From positions 37,853 to 101,852 of the forward strand of contig CACZWL010000008.1 in NCBI GenBank assembly GCA_902784865.1: a DNA stretch of 64,000 nucleotides, given 5' to 3'. Source of the stretch: an uncultured Bacteroidota bacterium (GTDB lineage Bacteria; Bacteroidota; Bacteroidia; Bacteroidales; P3). Below are positions 7,717 through 15,524 of this stretch, one piece after another (the stretch's first letter is position 1; the number at the start of each line of letters is the position of its first letter). A program made the position numbers and the translations under genes. Under the pieces are notes generated by a model. It was not told where the DNA came from, did no database searches, and worked only from the letters and a program-made list of their open reading frames with translations.

Positions 7717-7754
7717 GTATGTCATGAAATGGCATAAAGTTGCTGTATTTTTGC
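7717..7754 (+). promoter_or_regulatory. Palindrome-plus--7 promoter module, copy 3
   Basis: GTATGTCA-TGAAA-TGGCATAA (7717-7737; the inner 7-base arms pair at 6 positions), then 8 bases, then TATTTTTGC (7746-7754) and the shared ATCTCGAAA. It drives a gene unrelated to the 'HATE' family, so the module marks co-regulation and not simply a duplicated gene with its promoter. Confidence 0.75.
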
Positions 7755-7785
7755 ATCTCGAAATAAATAATAAATCTTTATTGTT

Positions 7786-8145
7786 ATGAAACTATACATT
7801 GATTATGAAGCCTATGGCGAAAATGGAGAACCGTTGAAACCCGTGGAGATTACTTCCGAATACATTGATGCACTTATTGAGAAGGCCTCGGGAATTGAAA
7901 AGATTGATTATAGCACGCAGGTGATAGCCGATATTACAGTCAACCGGCCGGACAAGAAGATTGGCAGCGTTCAGCAGATGATGGACGAGTATGGTGTATC
8001 GCGACAACAGGCGGAATTCGCATTGAACATTCCTATGAAGTATGTTCCGCTTTTCTTCGACGACGAAGAATACCCCAAACAGATAGAACGTATGACTATC
8101 ATGCGACGTATTCTTCAAGAGACACAAGATATTTTAAATAATTGA
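7786..8145 (+). CDS. Small hypothetical protein, EYID family copy A
   Basis: A 119-residue protein with no recognised domain. It shares with its neighbour at 8150 the order ITxEYID (near residue 25), a middle linker, a helix with QQAEFAL (copy B: PQEAEFLL), and a charged C-terminal helix ending in an IL dipeptide. The block VQQMMDEYGVSRQQAEFALN resembles a helix-turn-helix-like or helical-hairpin unit, without a confident match. Its promoter carries the palindrome. Copy B follows after 4 bases, so the pair is an operon. Confidence 0.65.
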   Translation: MKLYIDYEAYGENGEPLKPVEITSEYIDALIEKASGIEKIDYSTQVIADITVNRPDKKIGSVQQMMDEYGVSRQQAEFALNIPMKYVPLFFDDEEYPKQIERMTIMRRILQETQDILNN

Positions 8146-8149
8146 TGAT

Positions 8150-8488
8150 ATGGAACTTTACGCAAAACCAATCATTACGACATCGGATGACGGCACCATC
8201 AACATAAAGGTACTGCCTATCACCCCAGAGTATATAGATACACGTCTGGCAGAACTTGCGATACCTGCAGAATTCAACTACGATGTAAGAGAGTATGAGG
8301 CGCTTATCCAATGTGCTTCATCGCACAAGGATGCTGTCGACAGGCTTAAATGGCGGTTCGGGTTGGGACCTCAGGAGGCAGAATTCCTGTTGAGCCTCAC
8401 TATCGAGGAAAAGAAGGTGTATTTTGTCCAAGAGAACTGCGAGGCGGAAATCAGACGTTGGAAAGCATTGAAAGAGGTTATTTTGTAA
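8150..8488 (+). CDS. Small hypothetical protein, EYID family copy B
   Basis: A 112-residue paralogue of the preceding protein: ITPEYIDTRLAEL, then LKWRFGLGPQEAEFLLSLTI and a C-terminal charged helix. The pair has diverged far, so the duplication is old or they arrived as a pair. It sits directly upstream of the RhuM-Fic gene (59-base gap). Function unknown. Confidence 0.65.
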   Translation: MELYAKPIITTSDDGTINIKVLPITPEYIDTRLAELAIPAEFNYDVREYEALIQCASSHKDAVDRLKWRFGLGPQEAEFLLSLTIEEKKVYFVQENCEAEIRRWKALKEVIL

Positions 8489-8547
8489 CATTTTCTGTTC
8501 TTTGCATACTATATTGATGAAAACAATAAAAAAGCAAAAAACACGTT

Positions 8548-9552
8548 ATGAGAAGTATGGAGAACATCAACGACAAGATAATCATCTATCAGACCGATGA
8601 CGGGCAAACTGCTATCGATGTGCGGTTGGAGAACGAGACAGTGTGGCTGACACAGGCTCAGATGGCGTTGCTCTTTGAGAAAACGCCGCAGAATATAACT
8701 ATGCATATACGAAATGCTTATAGCGAGGGTGAATTGGACGAACGTGCAACTTGTAAGGAATTCTTACAAGTTCGAAGGGAAGGGGTAAGAGAAATAAAGC
8801 GTATGCAAAAGTTTTATGACCTTGATGTCATTATCTCTGTTGGCTATCGCGTGAAGAGTCAGCGAGGTACTGCATTCCGTATCTGGGCAAGAAATGTATT
8901 GAAGGACTATCTCGTCAAGGGCTATGCCGTCAACGAGCGCATCCACAAGGAGCAGATTGGCGAGCTGCGGCAACTGGTGGGCATGCTCGGACGGACCATA
9001 CAAAACCAGCCGCTGCTTTCGACCGACGAGACCAATGCACTCTTCGACGTGGTGACCGACTACACCTACGCCCTCGACACCCTCGACAGTTACGACTACC
9101 AGCGGCTCACCGTCAGCGATACCACCAGCGAGGCTCCTTTCCGTGCCACCTACGACAACGCCATGCAGGCCATCCGCTCGCTGAAGGAACGTTTCGGCGA
9201 GAGCACCCTCTTCGGCAACGAGAAGGACGAATCGTTCAAGAGCTCCATCGGGCAGATATACCAGACCTTCGACGGTGTGGAGCTATACCCCAGCACCGAA
9301 GAGAAGGCCGCCATGCTGCTCTATCTCGTCACCAAGAACCATTCGTTCAGCGACGGCAACAAACGCATCGCCGCCACGCTGTTCTTGTGGTTTCTGAACA
9401 ACAACCGCATCCTCTACCGCGAGGACGGCAGCAAGCGCATCGCCGACAACACCCTTGTGGCCCTCACGCTGATGATTGCCGAGAGCCGTCCTGAGGAGAA
9501 GGATGTGATGGTGAAGGTGGTGGTGAACCTTATCAACAAGAACAACCTATGA
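8548..9552 (+). CDS. RhuM-Fic fusion protein
   Basis: A 334-residue protein. Residues about 10-150 match the RhuM (virulence-associated) domain, which resembles a DNA-binding domain (VWLTQAQMALLFEKTPQNIT, then ISVGYRVKSQRGTAFRIWA). Residues about 160-334 are a Fic/Doc domain with the complete motif HSFSDGNKRIAA (265-276), including the catalytic His265. Fic enzymes transfer AMP or another group from a nucleotide to a target protein. The start could also be the Met at residue 4. The gene changes from AT-rich to GC-rich around 8,930, between the two domains. Its stop overlaps the WYL gene start by 4 bases. A toxin or defence role is typical of Fic/Doc proteins and is inference here. Confidence 0.85.
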   Translation: MRSMENINDKIIIYQTDDGQTAIDVRLENETVWLTQAQMALLFEKTPQNITMHIRNAYSEGELDERATCKEFLQVRREGVREIKRMQKFYDLDVIISVGYRVKSQRGTAFRIWARNVLKDYLVKGYAVNERIHKEQIGELRQLVGMLGRTIQNQPLLSTDETNALFDVVTDYTYALDTLDSYDYQRLTVSDTTSEAPFRATYDNAMQAIRSLKERFGESTLFGNEKDESFKSSIGQIYQTFDGVELYPSTEEKAAMLLYLVTKNHSFSDGNKRIAATLFLWFLNNNRILYREDGSKRIADNTLVALTLMIAESRPEEKDVMVKVVVNLINKNNL

Positions 9553-10451
9553 ACGTACTGAAGAAATATACCTGGCTGGTAGGGACGCTGATGCGGGCGG
9601 GCGAGAAGGGCCTGACGCTGGAGCAGATTGGCGACCGCTGGAACGCTACCGAGGAACTGCATGAGGAGGGTGCGTTCGCACGTCGCTCCTTCCACCGCCA
9701 CCGCAGCGAGATTATGGACCTTTTCGGCATCGAGATTGAATGCTACGTGGATGGCGGGCAGTACCGCTATCGGCTGGCTGATGATGGCGGCCGGGAGTAC
9801 TTCCGGCAATGGATGATGGATTCCATAGCGGTAAACCACGTCGTTGCCGACAGCCGCGAGGCAGCGCAATATGTCCTGGTGGAGCCTACCGACAGCCGGA
9901 TGCTTCCGCTGTTGCTGGAGGCGTTGAAGGAGCAGCGCACGCTGGACTTCACGTATGAGCCCTACTGGAGCGAAGCCCCCTATGAATACAGCAGTGTACA
10001 GCCATACGCTCTCAAGATGTTCGAGCGGAGGTGGTACCTCATCGCCCGCCGTAATGGCGATTACCGCATCTTCGCACTCGACCGCATGACGAAGGTAGGT
10101 CAGCAAGAAGAGACCTACAAGCGCGACCCGAAGTTCGACCTGAAGCAGATGTTCGAGGGTGCTTACGGCATCATCGTGGACGACACACCCATAGAAAGTA
10201 TCCGCCTGAAGGTAGCCGCCTATCAGGCCAACTACTTGCGCTCGCTGCCCCTGCATAGCAGTCAGCACGAGCTGAAACGCACCGAGGAGTATTCCATCTT
10301 CTCGTTGAGGGTACGCCCTACTTTCGACTTCAAACAGAAACTCCTCTCCCTCGGCAGCACTGTCGAGGTGCTTAAACCCGAAAGTCTCCGTGCCGACATG
10401 CGCGGCGAGATACAGGAGATGATGAATAAATACCAAAACGACGATGAATGA
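9549..10451 (+). CDS. WYL-domain transcriptional regulator
   Basis: A 300-residue protein with an N-terminal helix-turn-helix-like region (residues about 5-60, LTLEQIGDRWNATEEL) and a WYL domain (about 125-290). The core reads FERRWYLIARRNGDYRIFALDRM near residue 160. WYL proteins are ligand-sensing regulators, often beside phage-defence genes, and are thought to bind nucleic-acid or nucleotide ligands. It overlaps the Fic gene by 4 bases and the exonuclease gene by 8, so the three are translated from one message. It may control this operon, although no palindrome module is found directly upstream of it. Confidence 0.85.
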   Translation: MNVLKKYTWLVGTLMRAGEKGLTLEQIGDRWNATEELHEEGAFARRSFHRHRSEIMDLFGIEIECYVDGGQYRYRLADDGGREYFRQWMMDSIAVNHVVADSREAAQYVLVEPTDSRMLPLLLEALKEQRTLDFTYEPYWSEAPYEYSSVQPYALKMFERRWYLIARRNGDYRIFALDRMTKVGQQEETYKRDPKFDLKQMFEGAYGIIVDDTPIESIRLKVAAYQANYLRSLPLHSSQHELKRTEEYSIFSLRVRPTFDFKQKLLSLGSTVEVLKPESLRADMRGEIQEMMNKYQNDDE

Positions 10452-10935
10452 CTTTGCGGCGATAGACTTTGAGACGGCCAACGGGCAGCGCAGCAGCGTG
10501 TGCAGCGTGGGGGTCGTTGTGGTGCGCGGGGGCGTGGTGACGGATACGTTCTACAGCCTCATACAGCCCGAGCCTAACTACTACGCCTGGTTCTGCCAGC
10601 GGGTGCACGGGCTCTGCCACGAGGATACGGACACGGCCGAGGTGTTCCCGACGGTATGGCACAAGATAGAGCCCCTCATCGAGGGGCTGCCGCTGGTGGC
10701 CCACAATGCCATGTTCGACGAGGGCTGCCTGCGGGCGGTGATGCAGGTGTACCGGATGGATTGGCCCGGCTATGTGTTCTACGACACGCTGCGTGCCTCG
10801 CGCCGCAAGCTGCGGGGCCTTCCCAATCACCAGCTGCACACCGTCAGCGAGGCCTGCGGCTACTGCCTCGACAACCACCACCACGCCCTGGCCGATGCCG
10901 AGGCCTGCGCGGCCATAGCGCTGAAGATACTATGA
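10444..10935 (+). CDS. DnaQ-like 3'-5' exonuclease
   Basis: A 163-residue exonuclease of the DEDDh family. All acidic motifs are visible: D8 and E10 in IDFETA, D92 in AHNAMFDEG, and H146 with D151 in HHALADAEA. It is a stand-alone domain similar to the DNA polymerase III epsilon exonuclease core and should degrade or proofread single-stranded nucleic acid 3' to 5'. It is the last gene of the Fic-WYL-exonuclease operon and is followed by a hairpin terminator. The high GC matches the host chromosome, so it may be the resident gene at the island boundary. Confidence 0.85.
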   Translation: MNDFAAIDFETANGQRSSVCSVGVVVVRGGVVTDTFYSLIQPEPNYYAWFCQRVHGLCHEDTDTAEVFPTVWHKIEPLIEGLPLVAHNAMFDEGCLRAVMQVYRMDWPGYVFYDTLRASRRKLRGLPNHQLHTVSEACGYCLDNHHHALADAEACAAIALKIL

Positions 10936-10938
10936 AAG

Positions 10939-10968
10939 AAGAGCCTGGGCTTTATGCTCAGGCTCTTT
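10939..10968 (+). terminator. Bidirectional hairpin terminator
   Basis: AAGAGCCTG (10939-10947) pairs with CAGGCTCTT (10959-10967). It lies between the convergent exonuclease and aspC genes. Confidence 0.7.
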
Positions 10969-10992
10969 GTCGGAACGGATGTCTTTGCCGGT

Positions 10993-12195
10993 TTACTGCA
11001 GTTTGGCCAGCGCCTCTTTGATGCGGCGCAGGGCTTCGCGCAGCAGGTCCTCGCTGGTGGCGTAGCTGAGGCGTATGCAGCTGTCGTCGCCGAAGGCGGA
11101 GCCCATCACCGTGGCCACGCCCGCCTCGTTGAGGAGGTAGAAGGCCATGTCGGTGCTGTTCTCGATCTTGGTGCCGTTGTAGCTCTTGCCGTAGTAGGAG
11201 CTGCAGTCGGGGAAGAAGTAGAAGGCACCCTGTGGCAGGCGCACCTTGAGGCCGGGAATGTCGCACAGCAACTTGTAGACCATGTCGCGGCGCTGCTGGA
11301 AGATGTTGCGCATGTCGATGATGTCCTTCGAGGTCTTGGGGTCCATGAGCATGGCGCAGACGGTGGCCTTCTGGGCGATGGAGCAGGTGGCGCTGGTCAC
11401 CTGGCCCTGCAGCTTGTTGGCGGCTTTGGCGATGACCGAGGGGGCGGCGATGAAGCCTATGCGCCAGCCGGTCATGGCGAAGCCCTTGGCCACGCCGTTG
11501 ACGGTGATGACGCGGTCTTTCACCTCGGGGAACTGGGCCAGCGATTCATGCTTGCCCACGAAGTTGATGTGCTCGTAGATCTCGTCGGCCATGACGAAGA
11601 GGTTCTCGTGGCGGGCCACCACCTCGGCGATGCCTTTAAGTTCTTCCTTGGTGTAGAGCATGCCGGTGGGGTTGCTGGGGCTGGAGAACATGATGAGCTT
11701 GGTGCGGGGGGTGATGGCGGCCTCGAGCTGCTCGGGTGTCACTTTGAAGTCGTTCTCAAGCTTGGTCTTCACGAAGACGCATTTGCCCTCGGCCAGGCGC
11801 ACGAACTCCTTGTAGCTGACCCAGAAGGGGGTGGGGATGATGACTTCGTCGCCGGGGTTGATGAGGCACTGCACCACCTGGAACAGGCTCTGCTTGGCGC
11901 CGGTGCTGACCACTATCTGCTCGGGCTTGTACTCCAGCCCGTTGTCGCGCTGCAGCTTGGTGCAGATGGCCTCCTTCAGGTCGGGGTAGCCCGGCACGGG
12001 AGGGTAGTGCGTGAAATTGTCGTCGATGGCCTTCTTGGCGGCCTCTTTCACCGCCTCGGGGGTGTTGAAGTCGGGCTCGCCTATCGACAGGCTGATGACG
12101 TCCTTGCCCTGGGCTTTCAGCTCGCGGGCTTTGGCGGTCATGGCCAAGGTCTCGCTCTCGGCCATATTGAGGATTCGATTCGAAAGGATTTCCAT
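10993..12195 (-). CDS. aspC: Aspartate aminotransferase, PLP-dependent class I
   Basis: A 400-residue fold-type I aminotransferase that interconverts aspartate and 2-oxoglutarate with oxaloacetate and glutamate. Diagnostic segments include SLSIGEPDFNTPEAV near the N-terminus, FSSPSNPTGMLY, the PLP region VMADEIYEHINF, and the lysine-bearing loop VNGVAKGFAMTGWRIGF with its conserved Arg. Length is normal for subgroup Ib enzymes. It is the third gene of a minus-strand operon with a GtrA-like gene and a secreted protein gene (38-base gap to the former). Exact substrate preference cannot be read from sequence. Confidence 0.92.
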   Translation of the reverse strand: MEILSNRILNMAESETLAMTAKARELKAQGKDVISLSIGEPDFNTPEAVKEAAKKAIDDNFTHYPPVPGYPDLKEAICTKLQRDNGLEYKPEQIVVSTGAKQSLFQVVQCLINPGDEVIIPTPFWVSYKEFVRLAEGKCVFVKTKLENDFKVTPEQLEAAITPRTKLIMFSSPSNPTGMLYTKEELKGIAEVVARHENLFVMADEIYEHINFVGKHESLAQFPEVKDRVITVNGVAKGFAMTGWRIGFIAAPSVIAKAANKLQGQVTSATCSIAQKATVCAMLMDPKTSKDIIDMRNIFQQRRDMVYKLLCDIPGLKVRLPQGAFYFFPDCSSYYGKSYNGTKIENSTDMAFYLLNEAGVATVMGSAFGDDSCIRLSYATSEDLLREALRRIKEALAKLQ

Positions 12196-12233
12196 GATGG
12201 TAATATTGTATGAATGTTTAATTGCTTAACGCG

Positions 12234-12662
12234 TCAGCACTTCTTTTTCCTGAAGGTGAAGAAGTTGTTTGCCACAAAGTTCCACACCATCACGACGCCG
12301 GTGGCTATGATCTTGGCCACCCAGAAGTCCCAGTCGAGCGTGGTCTCGACAAAGCGCGGCACGAGGCTTATGTCCTTCAGCAGGAACAAGATGAGGGAGT
12401 TGAGCCCCAACCCTACGAGGGAGACGATGAGGAACTTGGCATATTCGACGCCGACCTCTTTCGAGGTGCTCTTCCAGGTCCATACGCGGTTGAGGAAGTA
12501 GTTGCTGGTGGCGGCGAGGGTGAAGCCGATGGTGTTCGACAGCAGGTCGGGCATGCCGAGGATGCCTTTGCACAATGCCGTCAGGCCGAAATCGATGACG
12601 GTGCCGCTGGCACCCACGATTCCGAATTTTACAAACTTCAGAATGAGCGGTTTGAGGGACAT
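12234..12662 (-). CDS. GtrA-family membrane protein
   Basis: A 142-residue protein with four predicted membrane helices, typical of the GtrA/DPMS family. Members are thought to help flip or transfer lipid-linked sugars during polysaccharide synthesis. Family features include FVKFGIVGASGTVIDFGLT at the first helix, SNYFLNRVWTWKS after the second, and the basic end WNFVANNFFTFRKKK. It starts 5 bases after the stop of the upstream gene. No glycosyltransferase lies next to it, so its partner is unknown. Confidence 0.85.
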   Translation of the reverse strand: MSLKPLILKFVKFGIVGASGTVIDFGLTALCKGILGMPDLLSNTIGFTLAATSNYFLNRVWTWKSTSKEVGVEYAKFLIVSLVGLGLNSLILFLLKDISLVPRFVETTLDWDFWVAKIIATGVVMVWNFVANNFFTFRKKKC

Positions 12663-12667
12663 ACGCG

Positions 12668-13306
12668 CTAGTTGAAAACCTTCTCCTCGGGGCTATGTAT
12701 GATACCCGTCTTGCGGATTTTCTGCTTCTTGCCGCGGTCCTTGGGTCGGCTGATGCGCGGACCGGCTTTCTTCACTCGCGGCAGGTACTGCACCTCGCCC
12801 TCGCCGCCGTTCACCTCGAGGCCGTATACCTTGCGCGTCGTCAGGTTGCACTTGATGTGCCAGAAGTGGCCGCAACCACCCTTGGTGAACAGTATGTCGG
12901 ACGCCAGCTTCTCGTCGGTCAACTTATCGTCCCACAGGAAGTTAGCCCATACGATGTGGTCGCCCCTGTCGTTGGTGAAGCCTACATACTGACGGCGGTA
13001 CTTACGCATGTGCTCGTCGATGATGGGGCACATGCCGCCCTGGTTGTAGTGGTCGCGGTTCACATAGGCGATTTTTTTCTGTATCAGGTACTCCGCATCG
13101 GCCACCTCCTCGTCGGTCAGCGTGAAGCGGCCGTCCTGGTTCTCGACGGTGAAATCCACCTCGTGGTCCTGGTGGAACGCCCATCCGTGGTAGTTGTTGC
13201 CCCACACCTCCGCCACTTTCCATTTCTCCGTGGGCTCCACATGTTCCTGTGCGTACACGAACATCCCAAACAGCGTGATTATAAGCGACAAAAGCACTCT
13301 TTTCAT
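12668..13306 (-). CDS. Secreted protein of unknown function
   Basis: A 212-residue protein. The start at 13306 gives a signal peptide (MKRVLLSLIITLFGMFVYAQ) and is preferred to an in-frame TTG at 13336. The mature part has many aromatic residues and His (WGNNYHGWAFHQDHEVDF, CGHFWHIKCNLTTRKVYGL) and a basic C-terminal tail (KDRGKKQKIRKTG). The paired Cys in GGCGHFWHIKC could form a disulfide. No family is recognised. It is the first gene of the operon leading into the GtrA-like and aspC genes. Confidence 0.7.
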   Translation of the reverse strand: MKRVLLSLIITLFGMFVYAQEHVEPTEKWKVAEVWGNNYHGWAFHQDHEVDFTVENQDGRFTLTDEEVADAEYLIQKKIAYVNRDHYNQGGMCPIIDEHMRKYRRQYVGFTNDRGDHIVWANFLWDDKLTDEKLASDILFTKGGCGHFWHIKCNLTTRKVYGLEVNGGEGEVQYLPRVKKAGPRISRPKDRGKKQKIRKTGIIHSPEEKVFN

Positions 13307-13332
13307 CTTGTTTTTTGCTTTAATTTCCAACT

Positions 13333-13341
13333 GCAAAAATA
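13333..13341 (-). promoter_or_regulatory. -7 promoter box of the secreted protein-gtrA-aspC operon
   Basis: TATTTTTGC on the minus strand, 27 bases before the start at 13306. Confidence 0.6.
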
Positions 13342-13393
13342 CTCATATTTCGCAACTTGGGCAAATTTTTTTTTCCCATTGCAAAAAATGTAG

Positions 13394-13402
13394 TATATTT
13401 GC
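13394..13402 (+). promoter_or_regulatory. -7 promoter box of atoD
   Basis: TATATTTGC, 45 bases before the ATG at 13447. It is divergent from the promoter at 13333. Confidence 0.65.
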
Positions 13403-13446
13403 ACTCTGATTTTGATAACGAAACAACAAGTAAAATAGTATATATC

Positions 13447-14094
13447 ATGAAGAAATTTGTCTCAGTAAAAGAAGCCGCCGACAAAATTCAGGACGGCATG
13501 ACCGTAATGGTCGGAGGATTCCTCGGCGTGGGCAACCCCATCGCACTCATCGACGAGCTCGTAGCCCGCAACGTGAAGAACCTCACCATCATCTGCAACG
13601 ACACCGCCTATCCCGAAGTCGGCGTCGGCAAGCTCATCACCAACCATCAGGTCAAAGAGCTCATCGCCACCCACATCGGCACCAACAACAACACCATCGA
13701 CCAGATGAACAGCGGCGAGCTGAAAGTCACCCTCCAGCCCCAGGGCACCCTGGCCGAGCAGATCCGCGCCGCCGGCGCAGGCCTCGGTGGCGTGCTCACC
13801 CAGACCGGCCTCGGCACCGTCGTCGAGAACGGCAAACAGAAAGTCACCGTCGACGGCAAGGAGTACCTCCTCGAGAAACCCGTCCGTGCCGACGTCGCCA
13901 TCATCGGCGCCAACATCTGCGACGAGGACGGCAACCTCGTCTACAAAGGCACCAGCCAGAACTTCTGCCCCATGATGGCCACCGCCGCCGACACAGTCAT
14001 CGTCGAACCCCAGGAGATTGTCCCCACCGGCACCATCGCCCCGGAGAACGTCAAGACCCCGGCCATCTTCGTCGACTACATCATCAAGAAGTAA
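13447..14094 (+). CDS. atoD: Acetate/butyrate-acetoacetate CoA-transferase, subunit A
   Basis: A 215-residue alpha subunit of a class I CoA-transferase. The glycine-rich CoA loop MVGGFLGVGNPIALIDEL lies near residue 20. Further family blocks are GGVLTQTGLGT, GKEYLLEKPVRADVAIIGA and a C-terminus ending VKTPAIFVDYIIKK. The start at 13447 matches the usual N-terminus and follows the promoter; an in-frame upstream start at 13357 would add 30 residues not found in the family. The beta subunit (atoA), normally adjacent, is not in this window. With kal downstream, the enzyme fits lysine fermentation, where it moves CoA between acetoacetate and butyrate. Its last 96 bases are duplicated at 15525-15620. 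Confidence 0.9.
   Translation: MKKFVSVKEAADKIQDGMTVMVGGFLGVGNPIALIDELVARNVKNLTIICNDTAYPEVGVGKLITNHQVKELIATHIGTNNNTIDQMNSGELKVTLQPQGTLAEQIRAAGAGLGGVLTQTGLGTVVENGKQKVTVDGKEYLLEKPVRADVAIIGANICDEDGNLVYKGTSQNFCPMMATAADTVIVEPQEIVPTGTIAPENVKTPAIFVDYIIKK
13999..14094 (+). repeat. 96-bp direct repeat, copy 1 (atoD 3' end)
   Basis: Matches 15525-15620 with 7 mismatches, all in the first 40 bases; the last 55 or so bases and the stop codon are identical. Confidence 0.9.
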
Positions 14095-14126
14095 CTGGGA
14101 ATAAACACCGTTCCAATAAGCGTAAT

Positions 14127-14163
14127 GCGGGGTAGTCATTTGGCTGCCTCGCTTTATTTTTAT
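14127..14163 (+). terminator. Rho-independent terminator after atoD
   Basis: GCGGGGTAG (14127-14135) pairs with CTGCCTCGC (14144-14152), allowing two G-U pairs, followed by TTTATTTTTAT. Confidence 0.65.
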
Positions 14164-14239
14164 GTCTTGTGGTTTTATATGTGTTTAGATTAATAAACGA
14201 TTTTTTCATATTTTTGTTTATCATGCTAAACAAATTTTG

Positions 14240-14248
14240 TATCTTTGC
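14240..14248 (+). promoter_or_regulatory. -7 promoter box of the AAA ATPase gene
   Basis: TATCTTTGC, 20 bases before the ATG at 14268. A TTTG lies 23 bases further upstream, slightly longer than the usual spacing. Confidence 0.6.
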
Positions 14249-14267
14249 ATCATAATAAAGAGATGGT

Positions 14268-15467
14268 ATGGAAACATTGTTTTCGCTGCAACGACAACTG
14301 ATTCAGAATAGTACAACCTCATTTGTACGGTCGGTCATGAATGAAATTGACTGGGAAGGTACACGTCTTATTGGCATTCGTGGTGCCAGAGGGGTCGGTA
14401 AAACCACATTGTTGCTTCAACATATCAAATTGCACTATGGCGCTGGAACAAAAAAGGCATTATATATTAATCTTGACAGTGCATATTTTACACGTCACGA
14501 TCTGATGGATATCGTCCAAACATTTTACACCTCCGGTGGTGAATGCTTATTGCTGGATGAAGTACACAAATATCCGCATTGGAGCCAGTATGTGAAGAAT
14601 ATTTACGACCTGTATCCGACACTCAAGATTGTTTTTACAGGTTCGTCATTACTACAAATTCTCAATGCAGAAGCCGACCTGTCGCGGCGTTGCGTAAGCT
14701 ATGAGATGCAAGGGCTTTCATTTAGCGAGTATATGAGGTTCTACCATAGGATAGACCTACCACAATGCTCGCTCGATGACATTATCTGTCATGCTGATGT
14801 CATTTGTGAGCAAGTAAATGCTTTGTGTCGGCCTTTGGAATATTTCGGCGATTATCTAAAGTCGGGTTATTATCCATTTCGCAAAGAGAATCCCAAGCAA
14901 TATACCACAAGGGTAGAGAATGTAGTGGATATGATTTTGGGCATTGAGCTTCCTCAGCAGCGCGGTGTGGATGTGGGCAATGTGCGTAAACTCAAGTCGC
15001 TTTTGGCGGTATTGGCCACAGAGGTTCCTATGCTGGTAGATGTTAGCAAACTTTCGAAAATGACCGAGTTGAGCCGTGTGAGCCTGACATCGTATCTGCA
15101 ATATCTGCATGATGCGCGTCTCATTCGCCTGCTCTATTCCAATGCCGCATCGGTGAAACGGATGCAAAAACCCGATAAGATTCTGATGGAGAACCCCAAC
15201 CTATGCTACATCCTTAATCTCGGTCAAGCCAATGAAGGGACCGTCAGGGAGTCTTTCTTCTGCAACCAAATGGCTTATAGGCATAGTGTAGAGTACACAA
15301 AACCTGCCGACTTTGTGATTGACGGTAATGTTGTTGTAGAGGTGGGAGGAAGCTCAAAGGACGGTGGCCAGATTGCCGACAGGGAGAATGCTTTCCTTGC
15401 CTGTGACGGAATAGAATATCCTTATGGAAGGAAATTGCCACTATGGCTGTTTGGCCTTACTTATTAG
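14268..15467 (+). CDS. AAA-type ATP-binding protein (AAA_14/DUF4143-like)
   Basis: A 399-residue ATPase. The P-loop GARGVGKTT lies at residues 39-47 and Walker B CLLLDEVH at 93-100. FTGSSLLQI near 125 fits sensor 1, and the C-terminal DUF4143-like half contains a nuclease-like core, ADFVIDGNVVVEVGG (D and E-V). These proteins are common mobile accessory genes of Bacteroidota and archaea whose cellular role is unknown. The gene is AT-rich compared with atoD and kal, has its own promoter, and is flanked by two copies of the atoD tail, all signs of insertion. It splits the lysine-fermentation genes. Confidence 0.85.
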   Translation: METLFSLQRQLIQNSTTSFVRSVMNEIDWEGTRLIGIRGARGVGKTTLLLQHIKLHYGAGTKKALYINLDSAYFTRHDLMDIVQTFYTSGGECLLLDEVHKYPHWSQYVKNIYDLYPTLKIVFTGSSLLQILNAEADLSRRCVSYEMQGLSFSEYMRFYHRIDLPQCSLDDIICHADVICEQVNALCRPLEYFGDYLKSGYYPFRKENPKQYTTRVENVVDMILGIELPQQRGVDVGNVRKLKSLLAVLATEVPMLVDVSKLSKMTELSRVSLTSYLQYLHDARLIRLLYSNAASVKRMQKPDKILMENPNLCYILNLGQANEGTVRESFFCNQMAYRHSVEYTKPADFVIDGNVVVEVGGSSKDGGQIADRENAFLACDGIEYPYGRKLPLWLFGLTY

Positions 15468-15524
15468 CCAAAGAAACTAATTTGTTGCCGACACGGGTAA
15501 GAAATACACCGTTCAAATACAAAT

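Noticed and set aside
14127-14163. The sequence after atoD as one end of an IS element
   Set aside because: No terminal inverted repeats, transposase or target duplication are visible; the hairpin fits a terminator, and the 96-bp repeat is homologous coding sequence.
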